This document shows positions 54,482 through 64,000 of a stretch of 64,000 bases of DNA, one piece after another. The stretch spans positions 1 to 64,000 of the forward strand of contig JBBMOL010000599.1 in assembly GCA_037954665.1 (NCBI GenBank). Direction: 5' to 3'. The translations under genes and the position numbers were made by a program. The first letter of the stretch is position 1. Every line of letters begins with the position of its first letter. This stretch comes from Laguncularia racemosa (lineage: Eukaryota > Streptophyta > Magnoliopsida > Myrtales > Combretaceae). A model generated the notes under the pieces. It was not told the origin of the DNA. It worked only from the letters and a program-made list of their open reading frames with translations, and searched no databases.

Positions 54482-56450
54482 GGCTATGTGCTTAAAAGTG
54501 TAAGAGACCAATATGATTCTTTTTGGGAGAAATGACAATCTTTTATGGTAGATGAGGAATAAGTCTTGGGTCATATGATATTAGAAAGAGGGATGAGGTC
54601 ACCCGAGAAAAGGTGGAGATCATTGAAAAGTTTCTACCACCTACTTTCATTGAAAGGAGTCAGAAGTTTCCTGCGGACATGTTGGTTTTTACCAAAGATT
54701 TTATCAGGGACCTTACTCTTAAATCTCTAAACTGTTTGTAATTTACTTGAAAAAGATATGCTTTTATTTTGATGTGATAAATAGTTGCAAGCATAAATTT
54801 GTTGAGGAGCTAGCTCACAACTGCCACCAGTAATTGTTGCACCTGATTTGGAGCTTCCGTTTGATTGGATGTGTTATGCCAGTGACTATTGCCCATTAGG
54901 GAGCAGACTTGAGAGGGGTAAAAGGGATGTAAGTTGTTTTATGTCATATATTATATTAGTACGAACCTTGAATGAGGCTCAAAGGAACTATGCTACTTAC
55001 TGAAAAAGGAAACTATTAGCAATTATATTTGCTTGTTGCTATGTTCCGGTCCTATCTAATAGGTTCTAAGATCATAGTTATATCCAGACATGCTGCGCTC
55101 AAGTCATTTGTTATGCTAAACCGATGCTAGCCAAGGTTAATCATTGGATTTTATGCATACAAGAATTTAATCTTGAAATCAAAGAAAAAAGGTGGATCAG
55201 AGAATGTTTTAGCTAATCCTTTGTCAAGGTTGGAATTCTGGAATGTTCGGATCCACCTGTCAATGAAAATTTCCAGATGAACAATTATTATGGAGTTGAA
55301 ATCCAAGGAATACCGTGGTATGCAGACATAGTTAATTATTTGGTTAGCAAAATCATACCTTATGGTATTTTCATACCATCAGAAAAAGACGTTGTGAACA
55401 TGATGTAAAATTTTACTATTTTGGGTGAACATATTTGTTGTAAAAAATGGTGCTAACAAAGAATTAGCGAGTGTGCCAGAAATGAACAAATTGAGCATCA
55501 TTCAGCATTGTCATTCAAAGAGGTAGAGATGGTATTTGGTTAGAGAGAACCGCAGCTAAAGTTTTATCTTGTGGATTTTATTGGCCCTACGTTTGTTTCG
55601 GGGATTGCAGGAAACTATATCATGGTCTTGTGTCCCCCCCCAGTCCCGCCCCTACAGGTACATTTCTTGGAGGACATGAATTACAGCAGAATGGTATTCT
55701 TGTAATAGCTACTTTTGATGTTTGGGGGATTGATTTTATGGGTTCCATTTCCCTCTTCTTTTCCAAACAAACATTCTCTTGGCTGTTGACAATGTTTCGA
55801 AATGGTAGAAGCGGTTGCTTTGCAAACTAACGGACGCTAGAGTTGTAGTTAGATTTTTGTAAAAGAAACTATTTTTTCAAGATTTGGAGTACTAGAGCTA
55901 TCATAAGTGATGGGGGGTCGCATGTTTTGTAACATGCAATTTGAAAAATTATTATTCAAATAAATATGGGGTTACTCATAAAAATTGCTATCCCTTATCA
56001 TCCTAAAATTCAGGTAAGCCGAGGTATCTAATAAGGGAAAATTAAAACATATTCCCCTTTTGGAAAAAACTATTAAATGCATCCAGAAAAGATTGGTTCA
56101 TTAAAACTTTTGATGTATTATGGGCTTATAGAACTGCATTTAAAAAACTCCCATAGGAATGTCCCCATACATGATTGTGTTTGGAAGTCATGTCACCTAC
56201 CAGTGGAGCTTGAGCACAAAGCATACTAGGCATAAGTTCCTTAACTTTGATTTGCAAGCTGCAGGTGAAAGAGATTACTCCTGTTGAATAAATTGGCAGA
56301 ATTAAGAGAAGAGATGCATTTGAGAATGCAAAGATCTATAAGGAGAGAGCTAAGAGAAGGCATGATCCAGAACATTTTAAAATGAGTGTTTTTGCCAGGT
56401 CATATAAGTCTTTTTTACATAACTCTCGATTAAAATTGTCCTAGGTAAGT
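54482..56450 (+). pseudogene. K reverse transcriptase end, RNase H and integrase remnants
   Basis: Many frames are needed, but the order is that of Athila. RT end: FMVDEE.VLGHMI, then VTREKVEIIEKFLPPTF. RNase H: IVAPDLELPFD, CYASDY, NEAQRNYAT, FRSYLIGSKIIVI and a decayed HAALKS. Then a linker with ENVLANPLSRLE. Integrase: FDVWGIDFMGSI, FSKQTFSWL and SDGGSH (D..D), with IPYHPKIQVSR-like sequence at the Glu region, then LWAYRTAFK, MSPYMIVFGS and LPVELEHKAY. The N-terminal RT (palm) is missing. More than ten stops and shifts make it inactive. Confidence 0.72.
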
Positions 56451-58395
56451 TAAGATCAAGATGGTCCGGACTTTGTTATTCACATGTTTTTCCTTATGGT
56501 ATTGTAGATTTGAGATCAGATGATAAACCAATCTTTCAAAGTAAATGGTCAGAGTTATTAAACATTATCATGAATGGGAAAACTTTGTAATAGAGATGCC
56601 ACCACGTGGTATCTTGCACGCCATAAGTGAAAAGAAGGATGGAAAATCGGGCTAAAGACTTTAAAAACTAGCGCGTCATGGGAGCTGTCCCATGTTTTAA
56701 AGTTTTTTTGAAAATTAATTTTTTTTTCCCAAAAAAAAAAATCGCTGGGTTTTTAGGGGGGGATGAGATACGGCCATGGTTCTTTTTGGGGGCCCAAACC
56801 ACCACTTTATACGGTCGTGCCATGGTAAGTGAAAATTACGTTTGGGATTTACCCCTTACACCAGGGCCGGGTGTTAAAAAAAAAGAAAATTTATCAGGGC
56901 GGGGTTTTATGAAATTTACCAGGCTGGGTTATTCTTGCCCTTGCGAGTATAAAAAAAAAAAAAACCCTCTGCCCCCAACACCCCTATTCTCATCCAAATT
57001 CAAAATAAATTTTTTCTCTCTAAGTTGCATTTTCCCTCCATTGTCCTTTGTGAAGATTTTGGTTTTTCCTCCCCCACAAGAAAAGGACAAAAGGGTTTAA
57101 AATGGCATTTCTTATGGAAAAGCAAGGGCCCTTTATGATGAAATATTCCAGAGACTTTGCACACATTCACTCAGGGAGTTTTGTTTTTCCCCAAAAAGTT
57201 TTTTTGGGTTTTCAATTTCTTTGCAATTAGGAAAGATATGGGACATTTTTCTGAATTATGTTTGGGGGGAAGGAAATTAAAATAGGCCATTATTTTTGAT
57301 AATTTTATGTTGTTGACATTAATTTGTGTGGATGAATTTTTGGGGACAATTATACTTCACCTTTCTTGAACGTTGATTGGAAAGTCTAATATGATCTGGA
57401 AATGTGGTATAAAATTTTTTTTCCCACTAATTGATTTGTTTTGGTGCCTTACCATAGCTGTTGTAATTGGTTTACTTAGTTTAAATTTTTAGGGGAAAAT
57501 CTTTAAGGAAAATTTGACCTTTTGTTTAGAATCTTGAATTTAAAGTTCTGAAGTAGTCGAGCCCCTTTAGTCAAAACAACAGTTTATTCTAGTGAATTAC
57601 TTTTTTTTGTCTTTTGAATGTTTTAAAGAATTTTTTAAACTTGGGAGAAGAGGTGGGGAAAAACTTTTTACTTGGTGATTCCTTATAAATAGTCCTAATT
57701 ATATAAAAAAAAAATTAAAAAATAAAATAAAATATTTTGAGCCTTTACTCAATGCTCAGGAATGATTTAAAGAAGTATCTTAACTAAATATTTGTGTGGA
57801 AGAAATTTGTAGGGGTCCCCCTTTAAAAAACCCTTTTCACGGGTGATGAGCCCGGGATGTGCCGACTCAATGAACTTTTCAAAAACGTGAGGGCGGAAAG
57901 GCAAAATTTTAATAAAATTTAAAAAAAGCGTTGATATGGGCGGCTTTAGCCTCAGAAGTTTTTAAGTCAAACTCAATGTCAATTGAGCAAATGAAAAAAA
58001 AAAGTAAATAAATAAAAAATATATATATAGAATAAGAATGAAAAAGACTATTATAAAAAGGAAAAAATCTAGGGAAGATGGATACATATGCTTTACTTTG
58101 TGTTACTTATTCAGATAATAATTAAAGAGATTTATACTTGCTGTGCTTTTGAATTTTAAAGGGGTGTTTTTCCCTTTTTTGGACTAGAATTTTTCTTTTG
58201 AAAAAAAGAAAATTTGGTGGTTAAAAAATTTGGAATAAAGTTAGTCTTTTCCCGATAACACTTAATTTTTTTTCTAATTATACAGTTATGTTGTCTTTAG
58301 TTAGATGGTAGGACCATCTTTTCAATTTAATTATAGGAAGAAAAAATTTTTTATTTTTATTTGACGATTAAATTTGCTGAGGACAAGCGAAGTTC
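56451..58395 (+). other. K 3' internal region
   Basis: About 1.9 kb with no domain recognised. The open frame at 56678-57100 is homopolymer-rich and I do not support it as a gene. ATACGGCCATGG and ATACGGTCGTGCCATGG near 56770-56825 repeat the ACGG/CCGT theme of the LTRs. The last bases (GCTGAGGACAAGCGAAG) resemble the conserved end of Athila/Tat elements before the PPT. Confidence 0.45.
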
Positions 58396-58407
58396 AAGTA
58401 TGGGGAG
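58396..58407 (+). other. K polypurine tract
   Basis: AAGTATGGGGAG just before LTR start TGAAAAGG, matching the AAGTTTGGGGG-type PPT usual in Athila/Tat elements. Confidence 0.65.
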
Positions 58408-59945
58408 TGAAAAGGATATTTTTTCATGTGTAAACTTGCGTTGGTATATATTTATTGTATTTTTTAGAAATTTCCAATAAAAAGATACTTAATTCATTTA
58501 TGTTAATACTTAGGGATTTAAAGGGCTGAAGTTACATGATGCAAAACTTTAAGAAATCACAAGCAAGGGGTGGACACGGTTGTGCTTAAGAGAAGGAAAA
58601 AGAAAACGTGAGAGCTTTGGAGTTTTCCCACGGCTGTTTTTATGTGGTGGCAGTAACAACCACATTACACCGTCGTGCCCCCCCCAAAAGAAAGAGGAAA
58701 AAAAAAAAAAAGCCCCCCAGAAGCTTATGGAGTTATCCCCGGGTTTTGGTTTATGTGGTGGCAGTAAAAAAACCACACTACACAAGGGCTTGCCTTAAAG
58801 TGGGGGGACTTTGACTTTAAAATTCTTGTGCAATTTGTACGTTTTTTGCGGAGCATAAAGGGGGGTAGAAAGAAAAAAAGAAAGAAAAGAATGACCGGGG
58901 GAGGAAAGAGACTTTGAAAAAATTTGGGCGGATTTGGAACTTTGTTGCGGAGAACTTTAGCTTTTTACAAGGGAATTGAAGATTGAATTAAATTTGTATT
59001 TCCATCAATTGAGACAAGTCAGAAATCTTTGAAGAGTTGTTTTAGGTCTTATTCCGATTTGCTACATAGGGTGACTTCTTATCTAATCATATTTTGCATT
59101 TTGTAAATTTGGTTTTTTGTTTTTAATGGATTCTTAACATTTTTTCTTTGATTTTAAATCTTGTTGTTATCTATTGTATGGCTGGCTAATTTCCTTTGTG
59201 GGAATAATGGATGAAGCCCTAGTTTGCTAAAATGATCAGTGTAGTTTGGTTTTATGAGATTGAACATATATGGGGATATTCATGTTGTGAAATTCCTATA
59301 ATTTCAATTTAATTGTGATAAGATTAGATTGTTAGAAATCCAATCAATACGAAAGTGGAGATAGGATTTGTTAGGAATTCTTATTTAGGACTAATGAGTC
59401 AATGCGAAAGCGGCGTTAATTGGTTTAATTAGGGTTTATATAGAGATTAAAGCTATGTTCTAATTAATTATTCACTGAGAGATTAGGGATAATTGTATTA
59501 GGGCATAAGGCGATCAATAAGCGTTGAAAAATGTATGAGAGTATATTAAAATCCTCTGTTAATTAGAGATACGAAAGTGGACTAATTGATTTGAGGTTTA
59601 AAATGTTGAATTCACGTGAATAACCACATATAAGTTGATTTCAAAAAACTTAACGGTAGTTTGATTAGCATGACTAGGGTGAATTCTAAATTCCTACTGT
59701 TCACTTGGGAAAAGTATTTATAAGAATCTTATAATTCTCATTAGCATAAAACTTATTTAATCTCTTTAGTTAAATATATAAAAGATTCCTATTTTGAATT
59801 ACCTAAATATACTAATAAGTTATTATAGGTTTGGTAATCTTTTTAGTCCTAAAGGGGAAACGATACTCTACTTATCATATATTACTTGATTGCGACCTAG
59901 TATACTGCTAGGGGTTTTTCACAATATACATTTCATGAGTGATCA
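58408..59945 (+). repeat. K 3' LTR (clean copy from about 58930)
   Basis: It starts TGAAAAGGATATTTTTTC and ends CATGAGTGATCA. A short region 58560-58800 has ACACGGTTGTG, CCACGGCTG and ACCGTCGTG words. From about 58930 it is free of smearing and is the reference for judging the 5' copy. Confidence 0.75.
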
Positions 59946-60665
59946 GTTGACTGTGATTAGTTTAAGGGAAATCATCATTATCATCATTTGTGGGAAGTGA
60001 AACTTGAAGGCTAGGAAAGTGTTACCTTGAAATCCTTGTCGTGTGTTGGGGTGTTATGTGTGACATTTGGGGATTCGGGAATTGGGAGAGCAATTTGCAA
60101 TTTCAAGATTTGATTAGTGTGGGAAAGGGGAAGTTATTTGATTTCAAAACAAGCATTAAGAGTGAAGGAGTTAATGTGTGTTTGTTTGAATTTGAAAATT
60201 ACTTCTTACCAAATGTGGAAGGGTTGCAATTAGTGAAGTGGTTTGATTTCAAATTTAAAATTGCTGCCTTTGTGTAAGTTGCGGTTTGGAATTGTATTTG
60301 ATGTGAAGAATTTGCAACGTGTTTGTCCTTTGAATTTTCCTTGAAGAGGAGTAGTGAATTGATGAAGTTTGTGTTGCATGTGATGTGAGTATTGTGTAAG
60401 TGGTGATGTGAATATTTTTGCACTTGAGGTGTTGTAAAGTGATGTGACATTGTATTGTATTTGGGGAGGTTAATGCACTGTGGCTTAAGAGCTGTGTATC
60501 TGGAGTTGTGTTTTTGCAAAAGTAGTGAAGGGTGTGTGTGTGTATTTTTGGTGTAGTTTTGTGTATGTTCATTGAGAATTATTACTAGTGGCGTGATTGG
60601 TGGTAGAAACCATGAGCAAGAGAGTTTGTGACAGTGGAGTTATGCATTTGTACTTGTGTTAAGGT
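59946..60665 (+). other. Leader of the LTR-E element, first part
   Basis: Noncoding, continuing the leader cut by K. It contains the first copy (from about 60455) of a duplicated block that recurs at about 62627-63117, and ends AAGGT, the TSD of solo LTR J. Confidence 0.6.
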
Positions 60666-62332
60666 TGAAAGAGCCATTTTTATACTCAATCTTTATAGTA
60701 TAAATTGTGTTAAATTATTATTGATTTTATAGAAATCATAAAGAAATGATACTTAATTCTATTATGGTGATAAATCACGTTAAAAAGGAGTCAAGGATGC
60801 TAATTCAAGTAAATTAAAGAAGTCATTTTACAACTTGGATCAAGACAAGGAGTTACAACCACTGGAGGAAAAACACATGAGCAAGTATCTGTCTAGAAGG
60901 AGGCACGGTTTGAGATTTGGCCAAAGTGGTAAATCGTGCTACACACTGCAGGAGAAAGAGAGACACGGCTTAGGGCACGGCCGTGGTGGCAGCCGTGGGA
61001 GAAACCGTGCTTGGAGCCGTGGTAGAAGCTGACGTGCCAAGGAGAAGAAATTGTGGAACTTTGACAGAGGATGGCACGGCCTAGGATCTAAACCGTGGTG
61101 TAGACCGTGGTACAACTGGACAAGGATGAAGACTTGTAGATCATGCACAGAAGAAGGCACGGTTGAAAATTTTAGCCGTGGGTGGGGCCGTGGTACACAC
61201 TGGACACAGAAGATGATTTCGTGAATTATGCACAGAGGAAGGTACGGCTTGACCCACGGCCGTGTGGTAGGGCGTGCCAGGCAGACGAAGATTCACTTCT
61301 CGAAATCTACTTGGAAAAGGAAAGATATTTCCGTAAACTTTGCTAGCAAAAGATAACATGCCATCCCTCTAATAATAAAAAATAGAACCAACCCTAGAGG
61401 GTGAGGGCAACTTTTGAATCTTTAATCTAGAATCTTGGGATCTTGAAGAACCTTGGGACCATCTTGGAGGCAGAGCAGGCAACCGGGTTCATCATGTCTC
61501 TACTTTTTTATTTTCGTTTTTTTTGATGAACATGAGTAGCCTTAAGCTACTTTTCTAGCCAAAGGGTCATAGATGTTTAATTCTCCACGAAATTTTGAGG
61601 TCTAATTGACTTTATTTAATCTATTCATTGTTTTCGGATATTCATATATTTTTCTGATCGTTTTGTCATTATTTATCTTTGTTGATTTGTACGAATAGAG
61701 CTCTTCTAATCAATTACAAGTTAATATATTGTCAACTAGCACGTCAAATCCGTAATTGTTTGATTGTTTTTAGTCTTAGTGACACAATAACATGTTTGAT
61801 TATAAAATAGATGATCGAATTCATGTTATGGAGGTGTGTGATCATGTTTAAAAAAGGTTATCTTATAAATCTACTGGCATGAATTGGTGGTCTCTCTAGT
61901 TTTTAATGCTATTGGTAGATTAAATCCTAAGCGCTTGTCTGGGGGTTATGTAATTGATAAGAGAAATAATCAAAGAGCTTCTCTTGGTTATCGAGGAAGT
62001 ACGGAGAGATAGGTTGTTAGAGCTTGTTAATAACCATAACCAGTTTATCTAGGAATAAGAATAGAAAACATTTGCATCAATGATCAATTCCTTGAATTAA
62101 ACTATCTTGATTCCTTTGGCTAGACTTTTATCAATATACGATTCTATTGTTTTGTTTCGACTTTATTTTGATTCATAAACAAAACCCCCCCTCGTTTTCT
62201 TTTCATCTTTATGCCCTTTGAATAGAAATATCTTTAACCAATCCCTGTGGATTCGACCCTACTCACCACTATATGCAAATCATATAATTGTCTAGGAGTA
62301 TGTTTTATTTTTGTTGGATTCGACACCCATCA
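60666..62332 (+). mobile_element. Solo LTR J, Athila/Tat type
   Basis: 1667 bp, TGAAAGAGCCATTTTTATAC to GGATTCGACACCCATCA, flanked by AAGGT at 60661-60665 and 62333-62337. Removing it restores TTAAGGTGTTGCAATTTG, present uninterrupted at 62822. The end GTGGATTCGACCC..CGACACCCATCA is typical of Athila/Tat LTRs. It shares a TGAAA start with K but differs elsewhere. Confidence 0.9.
60900..61270 (+). repeat. CACGG/CCGTGG motif cluster in LTR J
   Basis: Irregular repeats of GGCACGG(C/T)TT, ACGGCCGTGG, AGCCGTGG, AACCGTGCT and GACCGTGGT, with CACTGGACA..GAAGA spacers. Direct and inverted words alternate, so hairpins are likely. Confidence 0.8.
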
Positions 62333-63157
62333 AAGGTGTTGCAATTTGTGATTTATTATAGTGTGAAACCTTAACAAGAAAGGAAGGTTTTGAGTAGTGA
62401 AATTTGAAATTCAAATAAGTCATTAATGTGAAAGTAATTGACTAGTTACTTAAGCACTTGTAGTTGAATTTAATTCTAACTACTTGAAAGTAGTTGTGTG
62501 TGTACTTCATTTATTGAATTTTACTTGAGTACTAAATCATTTTCCTTGAACCTAAAATTCTTTTTGGAATGTGAGCTATTGCATTATTGTGGTTATTAAA
62601 CGTGTAGGTTGGTCTTGTTTAAATTTGGGGAGGTTGTTACACACATGGCTTAAGAGGTGTGTATGTGGAGTTATGTTTTTGCAAATTTAGTGAACGGTGT
62701 GTGTGTATTTTTGGTGTAGTTTTGTGTATGTTGAATTGAGAATTATTACTAGTGGCGTGATTGGTGGTGAAACCGTGAGCAAGAGAGTTTGTGACAGTGG
62801 AGTTGTGCATTTGTACTTGTGTTAAGGTGTTGCAATTTGTGATTTATTATAGTGTGAAACCTTAACAAGAAAGGAAGGTTTTGAGTAGTGAAATTTGAAA
62901 TTCAAACAAGTCATTAAAGTATAAAAGTAATTGACTAGTTACTTAAGTACTTGTAGTTAAATTTAATTCTAACTACTTGAAAGTAGTTGTGTGTGTACTT
63001 CATTTATTGAATTTTACTTGAGTACTAAATCATTTTCCTTGTACCTAAAATTCTTTTTGAAACGTGAGCTATTGCATTATTGTGGTTATTAAATGTGTAG
63101 GTTAGTGTTGTTGAAGGAGTGTGCTGAAATTTGTGGGATTACTTCTTAACTCATAAC
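62333..63157 (+). repeat. Leader, second part, with a 491-bp tandem duplication
   Basis: AAGGTGTTGCAATTTGTGAT begins at 62333 and again at 62824 (period 491). TTTTGGTGTAGTTTTGTGTATG near 60547 and 62710 shows that the duplicated unit also spans the J insertion point. The duplication therefore came before J. No ORF. Confidence 0.8.
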
Positions 63158-63966
63158 ATGTCCAATGAAAGTGTGAATGGGGAGAATTGGCAATAAAGCC
63201 AATAGTCGGGTTGGTGGAGGTCAGGGCCATAATATTGCAGGTAGTAAGACTTTAGAAGAACAACTCTAGGATCTTTCTACCATAGTTGCTACTTTAGCAA
63301 CTAGGATTGATAGGATGACATTACCACAAACCACCAGTGGTGAACCTTCAAGCACCACCTTGGGTAGCTCCACAAAATCCTCAGAGAGACAAAGTAATGG
63401 GAGATGGAAATCTGAGTAGAAGGATAGATGAGGATCATCATCCATACAAGGAACAAAGGGATGATAACTTTGAAGCTAATCCATATCAAAATAGGGATTT
63501 CAAGCCACCTCGGGGATTGGAGTATGTGAAACTTCGGATGCCTTCTTATGATGGCAAGGGATCAGCTAATGATTATTTGGATTGGGAGGATAAGGTTAAG
63601 GGTCTCTTTGAATGTTATGAGATCAATGATAATACTAGAGTCCAATTGGCTGCTGTTGAGTTTACAAGATATGTTGTACTATGGTGGAAGAATTTGATTA
63701 TCAGTAGGCGTAGGGATGGAGAGGCTGAGATTTAGACATTGAGGGATATGAAAAGGATGTTGAGAAAAAGATTTATTCTTGAGCACTACAAATAGGAACT
63801 GTTTATGCGACTGTAGACTTTGAGGCAGCGAGGCAAGACAGTAGATGATTATGTATAGGAATTTGAAACCCTCATGATTAAATGTGGGTCCATCGAACCT
63901 CCAAAACAAACCGTAGCACGCTTCGTCTCAGGCCTAAAATATGAAATAGCGTGTGTTGTTGAGCTG
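63158..63966 (+). pseudogene. Gag of the split LTR-E element, decayed
   Basis: ATG 63158 opens MSNESVNGENW, close to D's start. An extra G near 63183 and an extra A near 63327 shift the frame. The core in the next frame is normal: KLRMPSYDGKGSANDYLDW, WWKNLIISRRRDG. TAG stops lie at 63266, 63733, 63793, 63814 and 63856; related copies in this window have CAG (or CAA) there. The frame ends ACVVEL at 63966, cut by an LTR start (TGATGTGCTC). The CCHC knuckle and protease would lie past the window. Confidence 0.82.
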
Positions 63967-64000
63967 TGATGTGCTCACAACTAAGTTCAAGCACAATCAA
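63967..64000 (-). repeat. Start of an LTR-E on the minus strand, running off the window
   Basis: TGATGTGCTCACAACTAAG then TTCAAGCACAATCAA is nearly identical to the first bases of solo LTR-E at 23845. It interrupts gag at GTTGAGCTG. AGCTG (63962-63966) is the expected TSD. Confidence 0.75.

Larger units (their letters stand above)
45758..59945 (+). mobile_element. Element K: degenerate Athila/Tat-type Ty3 retrotransposon
   Basis: Direct repeats of about 1.5-1.6 kb (about 45758-47389 and 58408-59945) flank a PBS of tRNA-Asp type (47398), a protease remnant, RNase H and integrase remnants of Athila character, and the PPT AAGTATGGGGAG before the 3' LTR. It is much larger than the other elements and contains a nested A-family copy. 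It is inserted in the leader of an LTR-E element. The left LTR border is uncertain because of smeared bases, and no TSD could be confirmed (right flank GTTGA). Confidence 0.7.

Noticed and set aside
56678..57100. 140-codon frame downstream of the K integrase as an envelope-like gene
   Set aside because: Some Athila elements carry an env-like ORF here, but this frame has homopolymer-driven composition, no convincing signal peptide or transmembrane pattern, and poor base quality.
58549..58814. Overlapping 68-78-codon frames on both strands
   Set aside because: They fall in the K LTR across ACGG motif repeats and runs of A and C. Three frames open at once indicates composition, not coding.

Overview
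This window looks like a stretch of plant nuclear DNA, probably eudicot, made almost entirely of nested LTR retrotransposons. I found no host protein-coding gene, rRNA, tRNA or CRISPR array. Evidence for a plant genome: Ty1/copia and Ty3/gypsy gag, protease, integrase, reverse transcriptase and RNase H homologies; primer-binding sites matching plant initiator tRNA-Met (TGGTATCAGAGC) and tRNA-Asp (TGGCGCC..GCCGGGGA type); 5-bp target-site duplications (TSDs); and a CHG-type C-to-T decay pattern.

Layout. (1) 1-5935: an outer Ty3 gag-protease relic split by element A1 (167-5044, TSD GGGAG). (2) 5936-6557: LTR-B plus its PBS. (3) 6600-15544: an A-family 3' portion carrying a Copia element (6882-11891, TSD GAAAG) and, in its LTR, a solo LTR-E swollen by 495-bp tandem repeats. 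(4) 16070-20095: Ty3 element C on the minus strand, with a 1038-codon uninterrupted ORF lacking most of RT, RNase H and the integrase zinc finger. (5) 20096-39762: a minus-strand A composite (LTR-internal-LTR-internal-LTR) holding solo LTR-E copies, a solo LTR-C, the very young element F (24900-29016, TSD CAATC) and element D (34616-39447, TSD TCTCC). (6) 39763-45757: an unassigned stretch, LTR fragments and a decayed element. (7) 45758-59945: a degenerate Athila/Tat-type element K with a nested A-family copy. (8) 59946-64000: leader and gag of the plus-strand element whose 5' LTR lies at 44567, split by K and by solo LTR J (60666-62332, TSD AAGGT).

The most notable system is a group of related Ty3-type elements (A1, D, F, the minus-strand copies and the copy inside K) with no reverse transcriptase or integrase. 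They combine gag, protease and a 13-residue tandem-repeat domain in different subsets, always fused in frame to a short pol-like C-terminus that reads into the 3' LTR. F has no gag at all, yet its two 1045-bp LTRs differ at only about three sites, so it moved recently and must have used proteins supplied in trans. C-like elements are plausible relatives of the donor, but the C copy here cannot supply RT.

Base quality falls sharply between about 42.8 and 58.9 kb: single bases are smeared into neighbouring homopolymers. Coding calls there rest on homology seen by eye and boundaries are approximate. All sequence comparisons were made by reading, not by alignment software.
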